DNA of 6,591 bases from Bordetella parapertussis. GTDB taxonomy: Bacteria > Pseudomonadota > Gammaproteobacteria > Burkholderiales > Burkholderiaceae_D. The translations under genes and the position numbers were made by a program. The stretch lies in contig CAMBJI010000118.1 of NCBI GenBank assembly GCA_945867725.1, positions 1 through 6,591 on the forward strand, given 5' to 3'. The notes beneath the pieces were generated by a model. It had not been told where the DNA came from, searched no databases, and saw nothing but the letters and a program-made list of their open reading frames with translations. Positions 1 through 5,568 of the stretch are shown here, piece by piece; the first letter of the stretch is position 1, and each line of letters begins with the position of its first letter.

Positions 1-95
1 ACTTATTTACACATTTGGTTGCTCAATACCGCGTCAGGCTTCAGGGGATGCGGGGCGCCTGCAGGCGGGTCCGGCAGGTTTACGGGTGTTTTTCT

Positions 96-101
96 AAGGA
101 G
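96..101 (+). promoter_or_regulatory. Ribosome binding site of pucB
   Basis: AAGGAG lies 7 nt before the ATG at 109. It decides the pucB start against in-frame upstream starts such as the ATG at 19, which would add 30 unrelated residues. Confidence 0.85.
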
Positions 102-108
102 TATTGAT

Positions 109-261
109 ATGTCTGATAGAGACAAGGTTTGGCCTACTGGCCTGACAGAGGCAGAGTCTGAAGAGATTCATCGCCATCTGATCCAAGGGACGCAGCTGTT
201 CGGGATGATTGCCGCATTCGCCCATCTGCTCGCGTACATCTATTCACCTTGGCTTCACTAA
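109..261 (+). CDS. pucB: LH2-type light-harvesting beta subunit (PucB)
   Basis: This is a 50-residue antenna beta apoprotein of the peripheral light-harvesting complex. It binds bacteriochlorophyll a and carotenoid in the cytoplasmic membrane. Seen: a polar N-terminus ending in EEIHRHLIQGTQLF, one membrane helix at about residues 28-45, the pigment-ligand His39 in AHLLAYIYSPWLH, and His21 at the site near B800 in known structures. Met1 at 109 is chosen because AAGGAG (96-101) lies 7 nt upstream and the product then has normal family length. The frame is open further upstream to the window edge, but that extension (GC-rich, Gly/Ala-rich) does not resemble the family. pucA follows after 18 bp, so the two are translated from one message. 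Odd: the position ten residues before His39, Arg in Rhodoblastus acidophilus LH2 beta, is Gln29 here. The LH2 rather than LH1 assignment rests on the alpha partner and the adjacent pucC. Confidence 0.95.
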   Translation: MSDRDKVWPTGLTEAESEEIHRHLIQGTQLFGMIAAFAHLLAYIYSPWLH

Positions 262-279
262 TTTTCAGGAGAACTCAAG

Positions 280-504
280 ATGATCTACGGAAAAATGTGG
301 TGTGTCGTTAAGCCTTCGGTGGGTATTCCCATCATCATCGGCGCCGTCGCTGTTGGTTCGTTTCTGGTGCATCTGTCACTGACACTGAACACAACTTGGG
401 TGAAGAAATTCCTCAACGGCAGTGCAGCGCAGGTATCGGCAATCCAGTCTGACACGGTACAACCTGTGGCGATGCTGGTTGCAAAAGATCCTGCACGAAA
501 GTAG
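280..504 (+). CDS. pucA: LH2-type light-harvesting alpha subunit (PucA), LH3-like
   Basis: This is the 74-residue antenna alpha apoprotein, partner of PucB in the peripheral ring. Seen: N-terminal MIYGKMWCVVKP, a membrane helix at about residues 14-37, the B850-type ligand His31 and TTW at 38-40. Numbering matches Rhodoblastus acidophilus LH2 alpha without gaps through residue 48 (G4, K5, W7, P12, G15, P17, G21, H31, W40, G47). Met1, whose modified N-terminus binds B800 in that structure, is the natural start; AGGAGA (267-272) lies 7 nt upstream. Odd: positions 44-45 are Phe-Leu, not Tyr-Trp. That pair removes the acetyl hydrogen bonds and is the hallmark of B800-820 antennas. The C-terminus is about 20 residues longer than the 53-residue Rhodoblastus chain, ending in a Ser/Gln/Val/Ala-rich periplasmic tail. 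Long alpha tails are known in betaproteobacterial LH2 such as Rubrivivax. Confidence 0.95.
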   Translation: MIYGKMWCVVKPSVGIPIIIGAVAVGSFLVHLSLTLNTTWVKKFLNGSAAQVSAIQSDTVQPVAMLVAKDPARK

Positions 505-508
505 TTTT

Positions 509-557
509 GTTCGGGATTCATGGTTCGGGACCTGCAGGTTCCGAACCATGGCCGAAC
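509..557 (+). promoter_or_regulatory. Large hairpin between pucA and pucC (mRNA stability or attenuation)
   Basis: An inner stem pairs 519-532 with 537-550 (14 pairs, one G-U) around the loop TGCA. An outer stem pairs 509-514 with 552-557 (6 perfect pairs), separated from the inner stem by a small asymmetric bulge. It begins 5 nt after the pucA stop and no T-run follows, so it is not a standard terminator. Hairpins of this kind after antenna structural genes are known to protect the abundant short messages from 3' decay and to limit expression of the downstream gene. That role is inferred here from position and structure. Confidence 0.8.
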
Positions 558-603
558 CCACTTCCTGAACGGATAACTGGCGTCGGGAAACGTCGAGAAC
601 GAC

Positions 604-1977
604 ATGCAGACTCCTCCCCTTCAACAGGAAATTCGACGTAGCTGGGCCAGAATTGGCTCCAAATTTCTCCCCTTTGCGGACGCCGCGACACCGGACCTTC
701 CGCTCTCGCGTCTCTTGAGGCTATCGCTGTTTCAGGTATCGGTTGGCATGGCCCTGGTACTGATGATCGGCACTCTGACTCGTGTGATGATCGTCGAGCT
801 CAAGGTGCCAGCATCACTGGTCGGCATCATGATTGCATTGCCACTGATCTTTGCGCCTTTCCGCGCGATCATTGGTTTTCGCTCGGATCATCATCGTTCC
901 GCGTTAGGCTGGCGTCGTGTGCCTTATTTGTGGATGGGTACGATGGTGCAGTTTGGCGGGCTGGCCATCATGCCGTTTGCGCTGCTGGTGCTGTCCGGCA
1001 TGGGCAACGCGTCGAATGTGCCCGCCTGGGTAGGCCACATGGCCGCGGGGATTGCTTTCCTGCTGGTCGGCGCTGGCTTGCACACAATCCAGACAGTCGG
1101 ACTGGCGCTGGCGACGGATCTGGCAACGCCAGAGTCTAGGCCCAAAGTTGTGGGGCTTATGTATGTGATGCTGTTGCTGGGCATGATCGTCAGCGCCATT
1201 ATTTTTGGTGCAGCGCTTGCCGATTTCAGTCCCTTACGTTTGATTCGCGTTATTCAGGGAGCCGCTGTTCTAACGATAGTGCTGAACGTTACCGCGATTT
1301 GGAAACAGGAGCCTCGCAGTCGCAATCGCGCTGGCGCCCCTGCAGTGGCACCGAATTTCAGGATGTCCTGGCAGCATTTTTGTGAGGGCCAGTATGCCGT
1401 TCGCCGCTTGGTGGCTATCGGTCTGGGGACGATGGCATTCACCATGGAGGACGTGCTGTTGGAGCCTTACGGTGGCGAGATTCTCGGCCTGAGCGTGGGC
1501 GCGACCACCTCCCTGACTGCGGCACTGGCCGTCGGCGGTTTGCTGGGATTCGGATTCGCCTCACGCGTTCTGAGCCGAGGCGCGGATCCTCTCAGGCTGG
1601 CAGCCGTTGGCGCGGCGACGGGGTTGCCGGCCTTTCTGCTAGTTATTTTTTCTGCACCCTTACAAATGCCGGCCTTGTTCGCACTCGGAACACTCTTGAT
1701 TGGATTGGGAGCCGGACTGTTCGGCCACGGCACGCTGACGGCCACGATGAATCTTGCGCCCAAGTGCGAGAGTGGCCTCGCGCTGGGCGCTTGGGGCGCA
1801 GTGCAGGCGTCCGGCGCGGGGGTGGCCGTCGCTTTGGGTGGAATTCTCCGGGATGTCGCCGCTGCGGTGGGTGGCCCTGCCTTCGGATACATGAGTGTTT
1901 ACAGCCTCGAGCTGCTGTTGTTGCTGCTGACTCTGGCGATCATGGGGCCGTTGATACGAGGAAAATCTTCTTTCTAG
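604..1977 (+). CDS. pucC: PucC-family antenna assembly protein (BCD family, MFS fold)
   Basis: This is a 457-residue polytopic membrane protein with about 12 predicted helices, the usual size for PucC. The family (PucC/LhaA/BCH2) is needed for assembly of light-harvesting complexes and is thought to deliver bacteriochlorophyll or chaperone the apoproteins. Seen: family-typical LTRVMIVELKVPASLVG near residues 58-74, the loop FRSDHHRSALGWRRVPYLWM at 92-111, TDLATPESRPKVVGLMYVML at 171-190 and MEDVLLEPYGGEILGLSVG at 281-299. It lies 99 bp after pucA, separated by a large hairpin, so it is probably transcribed by read-through at a lower level than pucBA. The ATG at 604 has only a weak purine-rich site before it, which also suggests low translation. 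LhaA, the LH1 counterpart, is a close homologue; position behind an LH2 pair favours PucC. Confidence 0.93.
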   Translation: MQTPPLQQEIRRSWARIGSKFLPFADAATPDLPLSRLLRLSLFQVSVGMALVLMIGTLTRVMIVELKVPASLVGIMIALPLIFAPFRAIIGFRSDHHRSALGWRRVPYLWMGTMVQFGGLAIMPFALLVLSGMGNASNVPAWVGHMAAGIAFLLVGAGLHTIQTVGLALATDLATPESRPKVVGLMYVMLLLGMIVSAIIFGAALADFSPLRLIRVIQGAAVLTIVLNVTAIWKQEPRSRNRAGAPAVAPNFRMSWQHFCEGQYAVRRLVAIGLGTMAFTMEDVLLEPYGGEILGLSVGATTSLTAALAVGGLLGFGFASRVLSRGADPLRLAAVGAATGLPAFLLVIFSAPLQMPALFALGTLLIGLGAGLFGHGTLTATMNLAPKCESGLALGAWGAVQASGAGVAVALGGILRDVAAAVGGPAFGYMSVYSLELLLLLLTLAIMGPLIRGKSSF

Positions 1978-2185
1978 AATTTGGGCAATAATACGCAGTC
2001 TTGACGGTCAGTCTGGCCTGCTTTGCACTAATAGCCTGTTACTCGGACTTGAGCTGCGTGTCTGTCGCCGGCGTTTTGGCTGTATCGGGCCTAGGCATTG
2101 ATCTGACGTGGCAGGTGACAGGCATTCTTTGTGAAGATCCGAATTTCATCGGGTCCGATTGTTTTAACTGAAATGGGAGAGGCAT

Positions 2186-2293
2186 ATGAAAACGTGGCAG
2201 ATTTTGTTGATCATTTGGGTGGTGGGTGCAGGCTTCATGATTCTCAATCAATTCAATCGTGCAAACATCGAGCGCATGAATAAGCGCAAGTGA
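2186..2293 (+). CDS. 35-residue single-helix membrane peptide, unassigned
   Basis: A 35-codon reading frame begins MKTWQILLIIWVVGAGFMIL and ends in the basic tail ERMNKRK. It has a short N-terminus, one hydrophobic helix at about residues 4-20, and a polar, strongly basic C-terminal half, so by the positive-inside rule the C-terminus should face the cytoplasm. Support for a real gene: GGAG (2176-2179) 6 nt before the ATG, a plausible membrane-peptide composition, and a rho-independent terminator 8 nt after the stop. It lies 208 bp downstream of pucC on the same strand. It may be read from the puc transcript or from its own promoter; TTGACG at 2001-2006 resembles a -35 box, but no good -10 box follows at normal spacing. 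I do not recognise it. It has no His in the helix, so it is not a pigment-binding antenna chain. A small accessory subunit of the antenna is possible but unproven. Confidence 0.7.
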   Translation: MKTWQILLIIWVVGAGFMILNQFNRANIERMNKRK

Positions 2294-2297
2294 TCCC

Positions 2298-2327
2298 AAG
2301 CAGGCCGCTTCTTATGCGGCCTGTTTT
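2298..2327 (+). terminator. Rho-independent terminator of the puc region
   Basis: CAGGCCGC (2301-2308) pairs with GCGGCCTG (2316-2323) around a 7-nt loop, and TTTT follows at 2324-2327. The A/G bases at 2298-2300 can extend the stem by pairing into the T-run. It ends the + strand transcript just after the small membrane-peptide gene. The right arm is also the last four sense codons (KQAA) of the convergent gene, and that gene's TAA (2312-2314) sits in the loop. On the - strand the hairpin is not followed by a T-run, so it mainly serves the + strand. Confidence 0.85.
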
Positions 2328-3673
2328 ACTATTGCACTGAACTGTCCTTGTACCAGTGCGATGTGCTCTCGCAGCACATACAGCTGATCCGCGAATGCCA
2401 GCGGCGGCTGCAAACTATTCACTGATGCCTCAATCTCGGCCAGCTGGTTGCCAATAATGTCGAGCTGTTCTGCGGTGAGATTTTCTCTCATGTCGCGTTC
2501 TATTTTCATCAAGCTGCCATACCAGCGATAAATGCGTGAGCGCACTCGCCAGCGGTACAGTGGCGCAATGAGTCGGGACAGTGGCACGATCACGATCAAG
2601 AGCGGCACCACAACGAGCAGAATCCTGTCCACCAGACTCGCCAACCAGAATGGCAGACGCTTGTAGAGGAAGGGTGCGCCAGACGTGTAGTAGCGACGTG
2701 CTTCTTCGCTGATGGCAATCTCATGTTCTATTGGCGCTGGGAATTCACCTGCTTTGCGGTACATGCCCGGCTTGCCATGCACTTCGCGCGCGGCTGCAAT
2801 CAGCAAATCCGAAATCGCCGGATGCAGCCGCTCTCTTGCAATCAGCTCGACTGGGGTACCTACCAATGCGGTGTCCTTGCTAGGCAGATTAAGCGCCAGA
2901 TCGAAGCTGCCCTCAGGCGCCTCCAGACGTGAAAGGTAGCGCAAGCGACGCAAGTAGCCATCGGCCTGCCGCAGGCTCATGAGCTTCACGCCAGGTTCAC
3001 GCATGAGTTCGCGAACTTTACGACCGCGAACCTGTTCACCGGTCAGAAAAATAGCGTCTGCTTTTTTTCCTAGCAGGGCCGCAATCGCATCATCGCCATC
3101 AAGATCTAGCAAACGCGTGTCGGTGGCGCTCATGTCGTTTTCTTCGAGCATTTTCAACGCAAGCATTCGAGTGCCACTGCCGTCGGGACCAATCGCGACT
3201 CGCCGGCCTTTGAGCTGCGTAAGACGGTCCAGCGTATTGCGATCGCGGTAGAACACCAGAAAGGGCTGCACATACATCGTGCCTAGCGAAACAAGCCCCT
3301 GTGATTCCTCGGCTTCGGCCAGACCCGTCTGCACCAGTCCGACATCGGCGACTTGTTTTTTGTCCAGTAGGCGCTGTAGATTTTCTGCCGAGCCATCCGT
3401 CACCACGACCTTCACTCGAATGCCATGGGTGCTGATAATTTTGGCGTAACGCTTGGCGGTGTTGTGAAAGCTGCTGTCCTCGGCGCCGCTGAGGATCACC
3501 ACCGTGTCAGGGGGCGCCGGACGAATTAATTTAACAGCAAGCCAACCCAGCGCAAGTGTCACTATCAGCACGGGCAAGAGCACCAGCAGCATGTCGCGCC
3601 AAGAAATGGCAATGAGTCGTTGCACGGGTCGCCGGATAGCGGCGTGAATTGCAGTGGGTTTGATTATTTTCAT
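2312..3673 (-). CDS. TAXI-family TRAP-type solute-binding protein, membrane anchored
   Basis: This 453-residue protein of the TAXI family resembles the substrate-binding part of TRAP transporters. Seen: a basic N-terminus, a membrane helix at about residues 29-49, then a binding domain beginning DTVVILSGAEDSSFHNTAKR (56-75) with VADVGLVQTGLAE (108-120), LKGRRVAIGPDGSGTRMLAL (154-173) and a DAIFLTG element (206-212). A second membrane helix lies at about 351-370, followed by the very basic RWRVRSRIYRWYGSLMK and a helical tail to 453. Basic residues flank both helices on the same side, so the binding domain should be periplasmic and the tail cytoplasmic. Ordinary TAXI receptors are free or lipid-anchored, about 320 residues long, and work with a TRAP permease; none is present here. 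It lies 73 bp after a dehydratase gene on the same strand and may share its transcript. Its ligand is unknown. The start has a weak ribosome binding site. Confidence 0.85.
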   Translation of the reverse strand: MKIIKPTAIHAAIRRPVQRLIAISWRDMLLVLLPVLIVTLALGWLAVKLIRPAPPDTVVILSGAEDSSFHNTAKRYAKIISTHGIRVKVVVTDGSAENLQRLLDKKQVADVGLVQTGLAEAEESQGLVSLGTMYVQPFLVFYRDRNTLDRLTQLKGRRVAIGPDGSGTRMLALKMLEENDMSATDTRLLDLDGDDAIAALLGKKADAIFLTGEQVRGRKVRELMREPGVKLMSLRQADGYLRRLRYLSRLEAPEGSFDLALNLPSKDTALVGTPVELIARERLHPAISDLLIAAAREVHGKPGMYRKAGEFPAPIEHEIAISEEARRYYTSGAPFLYKRLPFWLASLVDRILLVVVPLLIVIVPLSRLIAPLYRWRVRSRIYRWYGSLMKIERDMRENLTAEQLDIIGNQLAEIEASVNSLQPPLAFADQLYVLREHIALVQGQFSAIVKQAA

Positions 3674-3746
3674 TTAGGTAGACGCTAAATAAATCCTCGT
3701 TTCATGGTGAGCCTGAATTTCTGCGCGGTGTGTGGTTGACACAGAC

Positions 3747-5282
3747 TCACATCACTGCACCGACTTGCCAAGGTACAAATTCACTTTGGCCATAGCCGTG
3801 CAATTCGCTCTTGCTTGCTCGTCCTGAGGCAGTTTGTAGGATCATCTCAAAGATACGTTCGCCCATCATCTCGGTAGAACATGCGCCATCGATGATTTCG
3901 CCACAATTGATATCGATATCTTCTTGCTGACGATGCCAGAGCGCCGAATTGGTCGCTAACTTTAGCGAAGGTGATGGTGCGCAGCCGAAGGCACTGCCAC
4001 GACCTGTCGTAAAACAAATCATGTTCGCGCCTCCGGCTACCTGTCCGGTTGCACTGACTGGATCATAGCCCGGCGTATCCATGAAAACAAAGCCATGTTC
4101 TAAAACAGGTTCTGCATATTCATAGACGGCACGCAAGGCAGTCGTACCGCCTTTGGCGACAGCGCCGAGTGATTTCTCAAGAATGGTCGTCAGGCCACCG
4201 GCCTTGTTACCGGGTGAAGGGTTGTTATCCATTTCGCCGCCGTTGATGGCGGTGTAGTTTTCCCACCAGCGTATGCGTTCAATCAGCTTCTCTCCGACAT
4301 CACGCGACACAGCGCGTCGGGTCAGCAAGTGTTCTGCACCATAAACTTCAGGTGTCTCGGACAGGATCGCGGTGCCACCATGCGCTACTAGTAAATCCAC
4401 TGCAGCGCCGAGTGCCGGGTTGGCGCTGATGCCCGAGTAACCATCGGAGCCGCCGCACTGAAGACCAATGGTGAGATGACTGACGTCACAGGCCTCACGT
4501 TCGCTAGCGTTAGCGATCGGAAGCATGTCTTTGATCAGCTGTATGCCCTTGTCGATAGTTTTTGCGGTACCCCCCGAGTCCTGAATATTGAACGTACGTA
4601 GCAGCGGTCCTTCACTCAGGTGACTGTGATCCAGCCAAGCAGAAATTTGATTGGTTTCACAACCGAGTCCGACCACGAGCACGCCAGCAAAATTCGCATG
4701 TCTTGCATATCCGCTGAGCGTTCTACGTAGTAGCTGCATGCCGAGTCCACTGTGATCCAGCCCGCAGCCGGTGCCGTGCGTTAGGGCGACCACACCATCA
4801 ATATTCGGAAACCAACGCAGCGCATCCGGGTTGCTCCGACGCGAAAAAAAATCGGCGATGCCGCGTGCCACGGTGGCAGAGCAATTCACGCTCGACAGGA
4901 TGCCGATGTAGTTGCGCGTTGCGACTTGACCATTGCTTCGACGGTAGCCCATGAAGGTGGCTTGTTTTTTTTCCGGTGCTGTTAGCACCTCTGTGCAAAA
5001 TGCATAATCGCGCTCGAAGCTGCCCTTGTCGTCGCCGAGCGAGCAGTTATGAACATGCACATGGTCTCCCGCTTGAATCGATTTACTGGCAAAGCCGATA
5101 ATCTGGTTATAGCGACGGATTGGATCACCCGCTTGCAAATCTCGTGTCGCGACCTTGTGTCCTCCGGGTATGAGGCCACGCACAGCAATGTTTTCGATAG
5201 ATGTGCCGCCCACCAGTTGCTGGCAAGCGATCAGCACGTCATCACGTGCGTGCAGTCGAATGAAAGCACTTTGCTTGGTCAT
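3747..5282 (-). CDS. UxaA-family (altronate dehydratase-like) sugar-acid dehydratase
   Basis: This 511-residue enzyme has full family length. Altronate/galactarate dehydratases remove water from a sugar acid to give a 2-keto-3-deoxy acid, using a bound metal in the cytoplasm. Seen: an N-terminal SAF domain (about 1-100) with DHVHVHNC (73-80), the linker MGYRRSNGQVATRNYIGI (111-128), then the catalytic UxaA domain with THGTGCG (168-174), GLGCETNQ (205-212), QCGGSDGYSG (275-284), DNNPSPGNKAGGLTTI (352-367) and FTTGRGSAFG (424-433). The Cys/His/Glu residues in these blocks are probable metal ligands. The start is supported by AGGGGG just upstream (5289-5294 on the window). Two 8-base homopolymers lie in the gene, and the frame is intact through both. 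The true substrate is uncertain: no uxaB, uxaC or kdgK is visible, so altronate is a family-based guess, and galactarate or another aldonate is possible. Confidence 0.88.
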   Translation of the reverse strand: MTKQSAFIRLHARDDVLIACQQLVGGTSIENIAVRGLIPGGHKVATRDLQAGDPIRRYNQIIGFASKSIQAGDHVHVHNCSLGDDKGSFERDYAFCTEVLTAPEKKQATFMGYRRSNGQVATRNYIGILSSVNCSATVARGIADFFSRRSNPDALRWFPNIDGVVALTHGTGCGLDHSGLGMQLLRRTLSGYARHANFAGVLVVGLGCETNQISAWLDHSHLSEGPLLRTFNIQDSGGTAKTIDKGIQLIKDMLPIANASEREACDVSHLTIGLQCGGSDGYSGISANPALGAAVDLLVAHGGTAILSETPEVYGAEHLLTRRAVSRDVGEKLIERIRWWENYTAINGGEMDNNPSPGNKAGGLTTILEKSLGAVAKGGTTALRAVYEYAEPVLEHGFVFMDTPGYDPVSATGQVAGGANMICFTTGRGSAFGCAPSPSLKLATNSALWHRQQEDIDINCGEIIDGACSTEMMGERIFEMILQTASGRASKSELHGYGQSEFVPWQVGAVM

Positions 5283-5568
5283 AGTTTTCCCCCTAGCGTG
5301 ATTGTTTATTTTTAAACATGAGCTTACTACGGAAGCCCTGAGTGACTAGAAGTCTCGATAAAATTGGTGTTGTCAGCGTTAATACGCCTTGCAGGGTGCG
5401 CACGTTGCTTGGCTGGCTGGTCATAAAGTAACGAAGGTTCCTATTTGTCCTGCGGTTCACTATGGACGAAAAATTGTGTAACCATTGCAAGCTAGCGGCA
5501 ATTAAGATTAACAAAAACATCATCAGAAAACGCGCCGGTCATGCCGGACAAGAACGAGACTCGAGACC
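5283..5568. other. Divergent intergenic control region
   Basis: These 286 bp separate the leftward dehydratase gene from the rightward hydratase gene and must hold promoters for both. Visible: the inverted repeat at 5303-5318 near the dehydratase, and an AT-rich stretch at about 5460-5525 before the hydratase that is a reasonable place for its promoter. I could not fix -35/-10 pairs with normal spacing. A 76-codon - strand frame at 5293-5523 has no ribosome binding site and no family resemblance, so it is not called as a gene. Confidence 0.5.
5303..5318. promoter_or_regulatory. Perfect inverted repeat, candidate operator of the dehydratase gene
   Basis: TGTTTA and TAAACA form 6-bp arms around the spacer TTTT. 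The repeat lies 21-36 bases upstream of the - strand dehydratase ATG and next to its ribosome binding site, in an AT-rich patch that could also hold the -10 box. Position and symmetry suggest a binding site for a dimeric repressor. No regulator gene is in the window, so the factor is unknown. Confidence 0.35.

Noticed and set aside
56..67. Palindrome CGCCTGCAGGCG before pucB, sharing a CCTGCAGG core with the pucA-pucC hairpin
   Set aside because: The stem is only 4 bp around the TGCA loop, and such short GC-rich palindromes are common by chance. There is no evidence of duplication.
19..108. In-frame N-terminal extension of the antenna beta subunit
   Set aside because: The Gly/Ala-rich residues do not resemble the family, and the AAGGAG site before 109 fixes the start.
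1467..1892. 141-codon - strand frame inside pucC
   Set aside because: It is an antisense shadow of a GC-rich membrane-protein gene, Pro/Ala/Thr-rich, with no features of its own.
3729..3743. Short inverted repeat TGTGT/ACACA between the dehydratase and the TAXI gene, considered as a PpsR-type site
   Set aside because: The TGT to ACA spacing is 9 nt rather than the 12 nt of PpsR/CrtJ sites, and the arms are only 5 bp.
5293..5523. 76-codon - strand reading frame in the divergent gap
   Set aside because: It has no ribosome binding site and no recognisable family, and it fills a region that must hold two promoters. The hydrophobic N-terminus alone is not enough.
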